Assembly: GCA_017404205.1 (NCBI GenBank)
Contig: JAFRCV010000015.1
Location: 1-42,802, forward strand
Length of the DNA stretch: 42,802 nt
Direction: 5' to 3'
Source of the DNA: Erysipelotrichaceae bacterium
Lineage (GTDB): Bacteria > Bacillota_I > Bacilli_A > Erysipelotrichales > Erysipelotrichaceae
Position 1 is the stretch's first letter. Every line of letters begins with the position of its first letter. The notes below the pieces were generated by a model. The model did no database searches. It saw only the letters and a list, made by a program, of their open reading frames with translations, and had not been told where the DNA came from. The position numbers and the translations under genes were made by a program. Below, piece after piece: positions 8,742-17,921 of the stretch.

Positions 8742-9502
8742 CTCAAAAATACCGAAATTGCTCCAAAAATAATTAGTGTGAATGTTAATGAATCAAAACG
8801 ATCCAATATTCCACCATGTCCAGGTATTAAATTTGAAAAATCTTTAACACCATAATGTCTTTTAATTAAACTAAATGCTAAATCACCAATTTGTGAGAAA
8901 ATTGGTGCAATAATACTACATATAACAACAAAACTAATATCTAAGCCAAAGAAATCACAAGCTAAAGCATAGATAAAAGAAATAAGTCCACCACATAGCC
9001 AACCACCAATAAAGCCTTCAATAGTTTTCTTTGGTGATATGCGCTTATTTAATTTATGTTTACCAAATAATTTTCCACTAAAGAATGCGAAAACATCAGT
9101 AACTAAAGCAATGATAACAATATAGCCAAATAGCCATTTATTTAATACTTCAATAGAAAACATCTCGTGGATTGCAAAGCCTAACAAAATGCTTTCTGCA
9201 AAAGATACACTGGCATCTTCAAAATCAATATTTTCATTATAAATAGCTAAAATCATTAAGCAAATAAACAATAATAACACTAAACCAATGGCTTTTTCAT
9301 AGAATAGATTCAACAATAGGATGAATATAACCATGATGGCAAATTCAAACCAATCAATTTTTCTATTTCTTGTCTTGCAGAATTCATAAGATCCAAGAAG
9401 TGCTATTAAAGTTACAACAGCAGCAAAATAAAAGCCACCAATATAAATTGATGTTAAAGCGATAACGCCAATAATTATTCCACTTATAACTCTATTTTTC
9501 AT
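8738..9502 (-). CDS. cdsA: Phosphatidate cytidylyltransferase (CDP-diacylglycerol synthase)
   Basis: 254 residues with about seven to eight membrane segments. It makes CDP-diacylglycerol from phosphatidic acid and CTP, the precursor of phosphatidylglycerol and cardiolipin. The C-terminal signature is clear: SPKKTIEGFIGG, then GDLAFSLIKRHYGVKDFS and PGHGGILDRFDS. A TTG at 9514 is open, but the ATG at 9502 (MKNRVISG) is the usual start and has GGTG upstream. It overlaps uppS by 11 nt and dxr by 4 nt. Confidence 0.95.
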   Translation of the reverse strand: MKNRVISGIIIGVIALTSIYIGGFYFAAVVTLIALLGSYEFCKTRNRKIDWFEFAIMVIFILLLNLFYEKAIGLVLLLFICLMILAIYNENIDFEDASVSFAESILLGFAIHEMFSIEVLNKWLFGYIVIIALVTDVFAFFSGKLFGKHKLNKRISPKKTIEGFIGGWLCGGLISFIYALACDFFGLDISFVVICSIIAPIFSQIGDLAFSLIKRHYGVKDFSNLIPGHGGILDRFDSLTFTLIIFGAISVFLR

Positions 9503-10193
9503 CAACGGCACCAAACCTTCTATTTCTATTCATATATGTTTCTATGGCTTTATCTAAATCTGTACATGTAAAATCAGGCCAATATGTATCTACAAATACA
9601 AGTTCACTATAAGCAACTTGATATAAAAGGAAATTAGATATACGTTCTTCATTAGAAGTCCTTATCATTAAATCAAGTTCTGGCAAATCCTTTGTATATA
9701 GATAATTATTAAATGTTTTTTCATTTAATGTTTTTATTTTGCCATCTTTATAATCTTTGGCAAATTGTTTACAAGCTCTAACAATTTCACTTTGGCCACC
9801 ATAATTAAGCGCAAAATTTAAAATCATTCCTGTATTTTTGCTTGTTTGTCTAATTGCATCTTTAAAGATGTTTTTAGCTTCTAAAGGTATTTTATTTAAG
9901 TCACCTATCATTGTGACTTTAATATTATTCTTCATTAATTCTTTTAAATATTTATTAAAGAATATTTTAGGAAGCGACATCAGATAATTAACTTCTTTTT
10001 CTGGTCTTTTCCAATTCTCTGTTGAGAAAGCATAAAGAGTTAGGCACTTAATGCCTAACTTATTCGCATATATAGCTATTTCTCTAACTTTTTCAACGCC
10101 CTTTTTATGGCCCATAGATCTAGGCAATCCACGTTTTTTCGCCCAACGTCCATTGCCATCCATAATAATGGCGATATGATTTAAATTGTTCAT
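9492..10193 (-). CDS. uppS: Undecaprenyl diphosphate synthase (isoprenyl transferase)
   Basis: 233 residues. It condenses isopentenyl diphosphate onto farnesyl diphosphate to give undecaprenyl diphosphate, the lipid carrier for peptidoglycan. HIAIIMDGNGRWAKKRGLPR holds the catalytic Asp and substrate loop; YAFSTENWKRP and ISNFLLYQVAYSEL are conserved. The usual RTSGEQR is RTSNEER here, a mild variation. The start shares one base with the frr stop (TAATG). Confidence 0.96.
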   Translation of the reverse strand: MNNLNHIAIIMDGNGRWAKKRGLPRSMGHKKGVEKVREIAIYANKLGIKCLTLYAFSTENWKRPEKEVNYLMSLPKIFFNKYLKELMKNNIKVTMIGDLNKIPLEAKNIFKDAIRQTSKNTGMILNFALNYGGQSEIVRACKQFAKDYKDGKIKTLNEKTFNNYLYTKDLPELDLMIRTSNEERISNFLLYQVAYSELVFVDTYWPDFTCTDLDKAIETYMNRNRRFGAVDEK

Positions 10194-10732
10194 TAGATCT
10201 TCATTATTTCATCTTCTTTTTGTTTGCCAACTTCATCAATTAATTTGATAAACTTGTCAGTAGCTTTTTGAATTTTGTCTTGTAGATCTTTAGCTAAGTC
10301 TTCAGGAATTGTCTTGTCCTTTTTGACTTCGTCATTACCATCGCGACGAATATTTCTAATCGCAACTTTAGCTTCTTCAGCCATCTTAGATACTTCTTTA
10401 CAATAACCTTTTCTTGTTTCTTCGGTTAATGCAGGAACAGTAATTCTAATTACTGAACCATCATTTTGAGGAGGAAGTCCTAAATTAGATGTATTGATTG
10501 CTCTTTCGATATCTTTTAAGCTACTTGCATCATATGGCTTAATAACGATTGTTTTACCTTCTTGAACAGATACAGAAGCAATTTGATTAATTGGTGTTGG
10601 ACTGCCATAATAATCAACTTCAATTCCGTTTAAAATTGTTGGATTTGCACGTCCAGTTCTTACCTTATCTAAACCAGTTTTAAAGTTTTCGATTGCTTTT
10701 TCCATTCTTGCTTCAATATTTTTAATTTCCAT
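10193..10732 (-). CDS. frr: Ribosome recycling factor
   Basis: 179 residues, slightly shorter than the usual 185. It splits post-termination ribosomes together with EF-G. KVRTGRANPTILNGIEVDYYG and the C-terminal VRNIRRDGND-like segment (AIRNIRRDGNDEVKK) are diagnostic. AGGAG lies upstream of the ATG. It follows pyrH by 9 nt, the usual order pyrH-frr in bacteria. Confidence 0.97.
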   Translation of the reverse strand: MEIKNIEARMEKAIENFKTGLDKVRTGRANPTILNGIEVDYYGSPTPINQIASVSVQEGKTIVIKPYDASSLKDIERAINTSNLGLPPQNDGSVIRITVPALTEETRKGYCKEVSKMAEEAKVAIRNIRRDGNDEVKKDKTIPEDLAKDLQDKIQKATDKFIKLIDEVGKQKEDEIMKI

Positions 10733-10741
10733 AATTCTCTC

Positions 10742-11431
10742 CTATTTAATTACGGTGCCAATTGCTTTTCCTTTAGCTGCTTTCACAATATTATTTTTAA
10801 CGGCCATATCGAAGACGAAAGCTTCAATGTGGTTCTTCTTGCAAATCTCAGCAGCTTTCAAATCAATTACCCCTAATTTATTAATAATTATATCATTAAA
10901 AGTCATTTCATTGTATCTTGTAGCATTAGGATTAGTGTCAGGATCATCAGTATAAACACCATCAACTCCATTTTTTGCCATTAAAATAACATCAGCATTT
11001 ATGTCTTTAGCTCTTAATGCACTTCCGGTATCCGTAGAGAAAAATGGTTTGCCAGTTCCTCCACCAAAAACACAGACTACTTTTTTCTTCAATAATGACA
11101 ATGCTTTTTCTTTTGAATAATCTAATACTCTTTGAACTTTAACCGTTGATAATGTTTTAGCGCTGACACCATTTTTAATTAAAGCTGCTGTAAGCATTTG
11201 TGCATTCATAATAGTAGCTTCCATACCAATATAATCGGCTTCTTTTCTATCTAATCCAAGTTTTTCAAAAGTCTTGCCTCGACAAATGTTTCCACCGCCA
11301 ATAACAACGCCCACTTCAATTCCTTCTTCAACTAACTTCTTAATTTGTTTAGAAATTGAATCCAAGATGTTAATATCATATGGACAACCCATAGCTTCAC
11401 CAGATAATTTTAATAAAACTCTTTTATACAT
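10742..11431 (-). CDS. pyrH: UMP kinase
   Basis: 229 residues. It phosphorylates UMP to UDP; the bacterial enzyme belongs to the amino-acid kinase fold and is controlled by UTP and GTP. Seen are LKLSGEAMG, VVIGGGNICRG, CVFGGGTGKPFFSTDT and MAKNGVDGVYTDDPDTNP. AAAAGGAG precedes the ATG. A strong terminator-like hairpin separates it from tsf, so pyrH and later genes are probably reached by partial read-through. Confidence 0.97.
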   Translation of the reverse strand: MYKRVLLKLSGEAMGCPYDINILDSISKQIKKLVEEGIEVGVVIGGGNICRGKTFEKLGLDRKEADYIGMEATIMNAQMLTAALIKNGVSAKTLSTVKVQRVLDYSKEKALSLLKKKVVCVFGGGTGKPFFSTDTGSALRAKDINADVILMAKNGVDGVYTDDPDTNPNATRYNEMTFNDIIINKLGVIDLKAAEICKKNHIEAFVFDMAVKNNIVKAAKGKAIGTVIK

Positions 11432-11444
11432 AATATAATTCTCC

Positions 11445-11477
11445 TTTTAAAAAAGAGACTAAATAATAGTCTCTTTT
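11445..11477 (-). terminator. Intercistronic hairpin with T-run between tsf and pyrH
   Basis: A perfect 10-bp stem AAAAGAGACT / AGTCTCTTTT with a 7-nt loop (11451-11477) is followed on the minus strand by more T residues and then by the pyrH Shine-Dalgarno. It is a good intrinsic terminator, likely partial, giving more S2 and EF-Ts than the downstream enzymes. Confidence 0.8.
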
Positions 11478-11479
11478 AA

Positions 11480-12364
11480 TTATTGACCCATTTGTTTAGC
11501 AACTTCTTCAGCAAAGTTTTCTTCACGCTTTTCAATGCCTTCGCCAACTAAATATCTAACAAAGCATTTAACAGTTGCGTTAGCAGCTTTTAATACAGCA
11601 GCGACTTTTTGACCAGGATCTTTGAAGTACTCTTGATCAACTAAACACATTTCTTTTAATGATTTAGAAACTTTACCATTGATAGCACCTTCAATAACCT
11701 TTTCTGGCTTGCCAGCAAATGAAGGATCATTCTTAACGATTTCTGTTTGAATTTCTCTTTCATGAGCTACAACATCAGCAGGCATATCATCACTTGATAC
11801 ATATGTAGGAGCCATAGAAGCAATTTGCATAGCCATATCTTTAGCTAAAGCTTCATCACCCTTAACGATACATAAAGTAGAAATCTTACCACCTAAATGA
11901 ATATAAGAACCAAATACTTCATCATCAGCTTTTTCAACAATTGCGAATCTTCTTAAAACGATCTTTTCGCCAATAGTTGCAGTTGCTTCAATGAATAAAT
12001 CATTTAAAGTCTTGCCATCAACACTTAATGCTAATGCTTCATCATTTGTTTTTGCATTGCTAGCTAAAATAGTTTTTGCAGTTTTATCAACTAATGCTAA
12101 GAATTGTTCATTTTTAGCAACGAAGTCAGTCTCTGAATTAATTTCAACTAGACATGCTCTATTTCCATCAACAACAACTTTTGATAAGCCTTCAGCAGCA
12201 ATTCTACTTGCTTTCTTGATTGATTTAGCGATACCTTTTTCTCTTAACCAGTCAATAGCTTTATCCATATCGCCATCAGATGCTGTAAGAGCATTCTTAC
12301 AATCAAGCATGCCGGCACCAGTCTTTTCTCTTAATTCTTTTACTTGAGCAGCAGTAACAGCCAT
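11480..12364 (-). CDS. tsf: Translation elongation factor Ts
   Basis: 294 residues. EF-Ts reloads EF-Tu with GTP. The N-terminal UBA-like domain has ELREKTGAGMLDCKNAL; the core has EINSETDFVAKNEQF, the contact region with EF-Tu. Its ATG overlaps the last base of the rpsB stop (TAATG), with the Shine-Dalgarno AAGGAGG inside the rpsB end, so S2 and EF-Ts are tightly coupled. Confidence 0.98.
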   Translation of the reverse strand: MAVTAAQVKELREKTGAGMLDCKNALTASDGDMDKAIDWLREKGIAKSIKKASRIAAEGLSKVVVDGNRACLVEINSETDFVAKNEQFLALVDKTAKTILASNAKTNDEALALSVDGKTLNDLFIEATATIGEKIVLRRFAIVEKADDEVFGSYIHLGGKISTLCIVKGDEALAKDMAMQIASMAPTYVSSDDMPADVVAHEREIQTEIVKNDPSFAGKPEKVIEGAINGKVSKSLKEMCLVDQEYFKDPGQKVAAVLKAANATVKCFVRYLVGEGIEKREENFAEEVAKQMGQ

Positions 12365-13404
12365 TATTCTTCCTCCTTAACTACTTTTTTAGGACGTCCA
12401 CGTTTTTTAGGAGCTTCTTCTACAGGAGCTTCTTGAACTGGAGCCTCAACACTTTCAACAACTTCTTCAACTACTGGAGCTTCTTCTACAGGAGCTTCAA
12501 CAGCTTCATCAGCTTTTACATCATTATTTTCTTTTTTATTGATATAGCGTTTTTCTGAATTGCGATTGAAACGGCCTTTTTGATTTTGTTGGCGATTTCT
12601 TTCTTCATTACGAGCTTTTCTTCTCTTTTCTTGTTCTTCAGCATGCTTTTCAACATTGATGATTACATCTTCCATAGTGATGTCTTCAACATCTTCACCT
12701 TCTTGATAAGCATCTTGTAAGATACCACCTTTAGCTTCAACAATAGCATCAGCCAATAAAGAGATGATTAATTTGATTGATTTAATAGCATCATCATTAG
12801 CAGGAATTGGATAATCAACAAATGCAGGATTGCAGTTTGTATCAGTTAAACCAAATACAGGAATGTTTAATTTACGAGCTTCTAAAACAGCGTTGTGATC
12901 TTCTTTTGGATCAACTACTACAACGGCATCAGGAAGCTTCTTCATTTCTTTAATACCACCTAAAAAGTTATCAAGACGAGTTGCTTCTTTACGAATTAAT
13001 ACGACTTCTTTTTTAGGATAAACATTTATAGTACCAGATGTTTCCATCTCGTTGATTTCAAGTAATCTTTTGATTCTTTTTTGGATAGTTCTGAAGTTTG
13101 TTAATGTTCCACCTAACCATCTTTGGTTAATGTAGAAACTACCAGATCTTGTAGCTTCATCAAGCACGATTTGTTGAGCTTGTTTCTTAGTACCTACAAA
13201 TAATACTTTACCGCCATTTTCAGCGATTTCTTTTAGCTTGTTATAAGCTACTTGTAAATCTTCTTGTGTCTTTTCTAAGTTGATGATATAAACACCATTC
13301 TTAGCAGTGTAAATAAATGGTTTACACTTAGGGTCCCATCTTCTAGTTTGATGTCCGAAATGAACACCATTTTCTAAAAGTTTACGCATTGAAACTAATT
13401 GCAT
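12364..13404 (-). CDS. rpsB: Ribosomal protein S2 with long Ala/Glu/Pro/Val C-terminal tail
   Basis: 346 residues, whereas S2 is usually 230-260. Residues 1-230 are normal S2 ([66 protein letters not shown]). After that comes a basic, coiled-coil-like stretch ([19 protein letters not shown]), then a low-complexity part rich in EAPVEEAP, and an end KKRGRPKK that matches an AT-hook core (RGRP). The tail is encoded in frame with no sign of a frameshift. It is the first gene of the operon and has its own promoter and leader. Confidence 0.97.
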   Translation of the reverse strand: MQLVSMRKLLENGVHFGHQTRRWDPKCKPFIYTAKNGVYIINLEKTQEDLQVAYNKLKEIAENGGKVLFVGTKKQAQQIVLDEATRSGSFYINQRWLGGTLTNFRTIQKRIKRLLEINEMETSGTINVYPKKEVVLIRKEATRLDNFLGGIKEMKKLPDAVVVVDPKEDHNAVLEARKLNIPVFGLTDTNCNPAFVDYPIPANDDAIKSIKLIISLLADAIVEAKGGILQDAYQEGEDVEDITMEDVIINVEKHAEEQEKRRKARNEERNRQQNQKGRFNRNSEKRYINKKENNDVKADEAVEAPVEEAPVVEEVVESVEAPVQEAPVEEAPKKRGRPKKVVKEEE

Positions 13405-13509
13405 TAAAAAATTTCCTCTCTTTCCGTTTCTCCTCCACTATTTCAAACATCACTAAGCAAATTGCCACGGAATGATGAATTCATAGTGTGCGTTTTCGCC
13501 TAAATAGGC
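13405..13509 (-). promoter_or_regulatory. Untranslated leader of rpsB
   Basis: About 105 nt lie between the predicted start of transcription and the rpsB ATG. It holds short inverted repeats, for example GCCTA-TT-TAGGC and GCG-AAAA-CGC near the 5' end and ATGAATTCAT in the middle, and a purine-rich GGAGGAG about 30 nt before the true site (AGAGGAAA). S2 is autoregulated in many bacteria, so a regulatory leader is plausible, but I see no match to a leader family I can name. Confidence 0.4.
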
Positions 13510-13515
13510 TTAATT

Positions 13516-13544
13516 ATTATATAAAAAACAATATTGTTTATCAA
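13516..13544 (-). promoter_or_regulatory. rpsB operon promoter
   Basis: TTGATA (13539-13544) and TATAAT (13516-13521) are spaced by 17 nt on the minus strand, a near-consensus vegetative promoter, placed 110 nt before rpsB and just after the xerC stop. The spacer includes the 12-bp palindrome AACAATATTGTT. Confidence 0.8.
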
Positions 13545-13547
13545 TAG

Positions 13548-14453
13548 CTACTTCTTAGAATGTGGATGTGAAATATCGACAGTCTTTTTTAGACGATCGA
13601 ATGTTAAATGTGTATAGATTTGTGTAGTGCTTAAATTCTCATGTCCTAATAATTCTTGGACTGTTCTTAAGTCTGTTCCATTGTCTAATAAATGAGTCGC
13701 AAAAGAATGTCTTAACATATGTGGATGCAAATTCATATTTAGGCCACATTTTACTCTTGTATTTTCCAACATTATTTGGATCATTCTTGGAGATATTCTT
13801 GTGCCCCTTTTTGAAATAAATAGATTTTCGACACCATCTTTAACATAAATAGTTCTAAATTCATTTACATATCTTTCAATAAGTTCATCTAAACCATCAT
13901 AATATGGAGCGATTCTTTCTTTATTGCCTTTTCCAATAACTCTAATAATTAATTCTTTACGATCAATTTGATCTATTTTTAAATCACATAGTTCAGATAT
14001 TCTAAGCCCACATGCATACATCATTTCAATAATTGTCCTATCCCTTAATTCAATAGGATTATCCAAATCAAAAGAATATAGAATTCTTTCAATTTGTTCA
14101 AAAGTTAAGACATCAGGTAATTTTTTCTCTACATGAATCTTTTTGAATTGACTGAAAGGATTATGATCAACTTTATTGAAGATTTCTAAATATTTATAAA
14201 AAGAACGTAACGCACTCAAGTTTCTTGAATATGATGAATTACTAATCTTGCCTCTTGTGATCTTACCTGAACGCAATAAAGATATATAATCCAAAGATTC
14301 TTCTTTTGAAACATCATTAAAAGATTTGATGTTTCTTTCTTCAAGAAACTCAATGAAGCGGGCTATATCGCGATAATATGCATCAGCGGTTTTATTTGAG
14401 CCCGTTCTTTTTGCGCTTAAATATTTTATAAAATCATCAAGTGTTTTATACAT
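13548..14453 (-). CDS. xerC: Tyrosine recombinase XerC (CodV-type)
   Basis: 301 residues from the ATG at 14453; a TTG at 14474 is less likely. It resolves chromosome dimers at dif together with XerD. An N-terminal SAM-like core-binding domain (TADAYYRDIARFIEFL) is followed by the catalytic domain with Arg in ACGLRISEL, Lys in GKGNKER, His-x-x-Arg in HMLRHSFATHLL, and GHENLSTTQIYTHL, which contains the nucleophilic Tyr. It overlaps trmFO by 8 nt; topA-trmFO-xerC is the order around codV in Bacilli, so XerC is preferred over XerD. Confidence 0.92.
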   Translation of the reverse strand: MYKTLDDFIKYLSAKRTGSNKTADAYYRDIARFIEFLEERNIKSFNDVSKEESLDYISLLRSGKITRGKISNSSYSRNLSALRSFYKYLEIFNKVDHNPFSQFKKIHVEKKLPDVLTFEQIERILYSFDLDNPIELRDRTIIEMMYACGLRISELCDLKIDQIDRKELIIRVIGKGNKERIAPYYDGLDELIERYVNEFRTIYVKDGVENLFISKRGTRISPRMIQIMLENTRVKCGLNMNLHPHMLRHSFATHLLDNGTDLRTVQELLGHENLSTTQIYTHLTFDRLKKTVDISHPHSKK

Positions 14454-15744
14454 ATTGTTCTTTATATTTATCAATGTTTTCTAATGCCACTTTAACATAA
14501 TATGCTTTCTTATCTTTCTTTGGTCCTTTATACAAACATTTAAAGATTCCAAAGTTGGCATTCATTGGCACAAGTTTAGTGATATTCTCATCACTTATAT
14601 AATTAGCCATAGCACCCATCATTGTATCAGCACCTAATTCATTTTTGATTTTACCATCTAAATATTGTTTCATACATAAAGCGCCATATAGACCACTAGC
14701 AGCCGATTCAACATAACCTTCAACGCCACTAATTTGCCCAGTTACAAAGATATTGGGATAATTAATCATTTGATATTTATTATTTAATACTTTTGGTGAA
14801 TTAATGTATGTATTTCTATGCATTACGCCATATCTAACAATTGAAACATTTCTTAATGCTGGAATTAATTTAAGCACTCTTTCTTGTTCACCAAAGGTAA
14901 GGTGTGTTTGAAAACCAACAATATTATATAAAGTATCAATAGCATTGTCTTTCCTTAATTGAACAACAGCATAAGGTCTACTTCCATCATGTTCTAGTCC
15001 TACTGGTTTCATCGGGCCAAACAATAAAGTTTCAAAACCTCTTCTAGCCATTTCTTCAAAAGGCATGCAACCTTCAAAATATATTTCTGAATCAATATCA
15101 TGAACTTCAATCTTTTTGGCTTTTACTACTTCGTCATGGAAAATAGCATATTCTTCTTTAGTTAATGGACAATTAATATAGTCTCCTTTAGATTCTTCAT
15201 CATATCTTGATTTATAGTAAGCACTATTAAAATCAATAGAATCTTTTTCAACAATTGGCGATACAGCATCATAAAAATAAAGATAGTCTTTGCCACATAG
15301 TTTCTTTATTTCTTTTGATAAATCGCCATCACATAAAGGACCAGCTGCAATTATTGTGGGAGTGTTTATATCTATTTGTTTAACTTCTTCGTGTATAACT
15401 TCAATGTTTGGATTATTATTAATTACATCAGTTATATATTTAGAAAAGCCAACACGGTCAACAGCTAATGACTTGCCGGCTTCAACTCTATTTTTATCAG
15501 CAGCTTCCATAATTAAAGAATCAAGATGACGCATCTCTTCTTTTAATAAGCCAACAGCATTATTAATATCATCACTTCTTAAAGAGTTTGAACAAATAAG
15601 TTCACTATATAAGTCAGTTTTAAAAGCCTCATGTTTTTTGATTGGCTTTTGTTCATAAAGTTTTACTTTGATGCCTTTTAAAGCTAGTTGATAAGCAGCT
15701 TCACACCCAGCTAGTCCCGCACCTATTACTCTTACTTCTTTCAT
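14446..15744 (-). CDS. trmFO: tRNA (m5U54) methyltransferase, folate/FAD-dependent
   Basis: 432 residues, normal length. It methylates U54 in the T-loop of tRNA using methylenetetrahydrofolate and FAD. The N-terminal FAD site VIGAGLAGCEAAYQLA, then ELICSNSLRSDDINNAVGLL and GVMHRNTYINSPKVL are typical, with GQISGVEGYVESAASGL near the end. It overlaps topA by ATGA. Neighbours topA and xerC match Bacilli. Confidence 0.96.
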   Translation of the reverse strand: MKEVRVIGAGLAGCEAAYQLALKGIKVKLYEQKPIKKHEAFKTDLYSELICSNSLRSDDINNAVGLLKEEMRHLDSLIMEAADKNRVEAGKSLAVDRVGFSKYITDVINNNPNIEVIHEEVKQIDINTPTIIAAGPLCDGDLSKEIKKLCGKDYLYFYDAVSPIVEKDSIDFNSAYYKSRYDEESKGDYINCPLTKEEYAIFHDEVVKAKKIEVHDIDSEIYFEGCMPFEEMARRGFETLLFGPMKPVGLEHDGSRPYAVVQLRKDNAIDTLYNIVGFQTHLTFGEQERVLKLIPALRNVSIVRYGVMHRNTYINSPKVLNNKYQMINYPNIFVTGQISGVEGYVESAASGLYGALCMKQYLDGKIKNELGADTMMGAMANYISDENITKLVPMNANFGIFKCLYKGPKKDKKAYYVKVALENIDKYKEQYV

Positions 15745-17858
15745 TTTTTCTTTTTATAATTACGTTTTGGTGTTTCGCCTTCTATTTTTTCAACATATTT
15801 ACATTTAGGATAAGCTGAACAGCCAATGAAATATGTTCCATAACGGCTTTTTCTTTTTAATAATGGTGAACCACAATCTGGGCAGTTCCTACCAATTTCT
15901 TCTGGTTTTTCTTTTTCAATCTTTTCAATATATTTACATGTTGGATAGTTTGAACAAGAAATGAATTTGCCAAAACGTCCTGTACGATAAATAAGTGGTG
16001 AACCACAATCTGGGCAGTTCCTGCCAACTTCTTCAGTTACGATATAACTACAATTTGGATAGTTTGAACATGCTTCAAATTTGCCATAGCGACCTTCTTT
16101 ATATACTAAATCGCCTCCACATTTTGGACATTTATTGCCAGACTTTTCATCTTGTTTCTTTTCCATATTCGCATAAGCTTCATCTACTAATGGTTGAAAG
16201 TCTTTATAGAAATCGCTTAAATATTTAACATTATCTTCTTTTGCTTCCGCAATTTTATCTAAGCCATCTTCCATTTTGGCTGTATATTTAGTATTGATTA
16301 CACTGCTAAAGAATTCTTTTAATTTTTCATCAGTTAATCTTCCCTGTTCTGTAGGGAAGAAATACTTGGTTTTTGAATTATCTGAAGCTTTCTTTAATTC
16401 AACATAATTACGACTGATGATTGTATCAATCGTGCTAGCATAAGTACTTGGTCTGCCAACACCTTCTTCTTCAAGAGCTTTGATTAACTTGGCTTCAGTA
16501 TACCTGCTTGGGCCTTCAGTGAAGTGTTGTTCCTTATCCGTTTTAATTAATTTTAAAACATCACCTTTATTCAATTTAGGTAATAAAGTATCTTTGCTTG
16601 AATCATATTCTTTATAAACTTTTAAGAAGCCATCAAAGACAAGCTGACTGCCACTAACTGTAAATACTAAATCTTTATCAACAATACTATATGTAAGTGT
16701 GTTGTTAACTGCTTCAGACATGAGTGAAGCTAAAGCACGATAATAAATAAAACGATATAGTTTATATTGATCATTTGTTAAAAATGATTTAATTTTTTCC
16801 GGTTCATTAGCTAAAGATGTAGGTCTAATTGCTTCATGGGCATCTTGACTTGACTCATCATTTTTAACACGATAAAAACCCTTATATTCTTTACCATATT
16901 CATTTTCAATTTTTGAAAAAGCGTTTGTGACAAATTCATCAGATAATCTAGTAGAATCTGTACGCATATAAGTGATTAAACCAACTGTCTCATTTCCTAA
17001 ATCAACACCTTCATATAACCCTTGAGCAATAGTCATTGTTTTCTTTGAACTAAAGCCAAGTTTAGATGAAGCTTCTTGTTGAAGAGTTGAAGTAATAAAA
17101 GGCAAATATGCAGCTCTCTTCTTTTTCTTTTCGGCAACTTCATCAATAATTGCTTCATTGCTGATTGTTTTTAAGATTTTATTAGCTTCTTCTTCATTTT
17201 TTATTTCAGCCTTCTTAGCACCAATTTTAGATAAGATAGTCTCCAATTCATTTTTATCTTTTGAATAATTTGCTTTAATTGTCCAATATTCTTCAGGTAT
17301 GAAATTTTCTATTTCATTTTCTCTATCACAAATCATTCTTAACGCAACCGATTGTACTCTACCAGCTGATTTAGATTTGATTTTTCTTTTTAATAAATTC
17401 GAAAGTTTAAAACCAATAATTCTATCTAAGATTCTTCTTGTTTCTTGTGACCTAACTAAATCCATATCAATCTTACGTGGATTATCCATTGCTTTTAAGA
17501 TTGCCTTCTTTGTTATTTCATTAAAAACAACTCTATTAACATCATTAATATCTAATCCAAGCTCATCTGCTAAATGCCATGAGATAGCTTCACCTTCTCT
17601 ATCTGGGTCGGTTGCAAGTAATACATTGTTTGCTTTAGCAGCAAGCTGTTTTAATTCTTTAACAGTATCTTTTTTATCTTTAGATACCACATAATTTGGC
17701 TTAAAGCCATTATCTATATCTACGCCTAGGCCCTCTTTGCCTTTTGTTGCCAAATCTCTTATATGGCCTTTAGAAGAAACGACTTTATAATCGTTTCCAA
17801 GGTATTTTTCTATCGTTTTTGATTTTGATGGTGACTCAACAATTACTAAATTTTTCAT
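15741..17858 (-). CDS. topA: DNA topoisomerase I
   Basis: 705 residues. It relaxes negative supercoils by single-strand passage. The Toprim domain (VIVESPSKSKTIEKYLG, ATDPDREGEAISWHL) is at the start; the catalytic Tyr is in GLITYMRTDSTRLS; GVGRPSTYASTI follows. The C-terminus has three four-cysteine zinc ribbons beginning CPKCGGDL, CPDCGSPL and CPDCGSPL, each ending CSNYP or CSAYP, and a lysine-rich end. AAAGGA lies upstream of the ATG. Confidence 0.97.
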   Translation of the reverse strand: MKNLVIVESPSKSKTIEKYLGNDYKVVSSKGHIRDLATKGKEGLGVDIDNGFKPNYVVSKDKKDTVKELKQLAAKANNVLLATDPDREGEAISWHLADELGLDINDVNRVVFNEITKKAILKAMDNPRKIDMDLVRSQETRRILDRIIGFKLSNLLKRKIKSKSAGRVQSVALRMICDRENEIENFIPEEYWTIKANYSKDKNELETILSKIGAKKAEIKNEEEANKILKTISNEAIIDEVAEKKKKRAAYLPFITSTLQQEASSKLGFSSKKTMTIAQGLYEGVDLGNETVGLITYMRTDSTRLSDEFVTNAFSKIENEYGKEYKGFYRVKNDESSQDAHEAIRPTSLANEPEKIKSFLTNDQYKLYRFIYYRALASLMSEAVNNTLTYSIVDKDLVFTVSGSQLVFDGFLKVYKEYDSSKDTLLPKLNKGDVLKLIKTDKEQHFTEGPSRYTEAKLIKALEEEGVGRPSTYASTIDTIISRNYVELKKASDNSKTKYFFPTEQGRLTDEKLKEFFSSVINTKYTAKMEDGLDKIAEAKEDNVKYLSDFYKDFQPLVDEAYANMEKKQDEKSGNKCPKCGGDLVYKEGRYGKFEACSNYPNCSYIVTEEVGRNCPDCGSPLIYRTGRFGKFISCSNYPTCKYIEKIEKEKPEEIGRNCPDCGSPLLKRKSRYGTYFIGCSAYPKCKYVEKIEGETPKRNYKKKK

Positions 17859-17904
17859 ATTATTCCTTTTCTAAATATAAAGTTTTACACAAAACAATAT
17901 TTCT

Positions 17905-17921
17905 TGTCAATCATATTGACA
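17905..17921. promoter_or_regulatory. Perfect inverted repeat and -35-like box before topA
   Basis: TGTCAAT-CAT-ATTGACA is a 7-bp perfect inverted repeat with a 3-bp spacer directly after the dprA stop. Its minus-strand TTGACA (17905-17910) could be a -35 box for topA, but I see no strong -10 17 nt further on (TAAAAC). It could be an operator or a weak hairpin. Confidence 0.4.

Noticed and set aside
11991-12347. 118-residue plus-strand open frame opposite tsf
   Set aside because: It is the reverse of a conserved EF-Ts gene, has no Shine-Dalgarno, and its composition follows the antisense of tsf.
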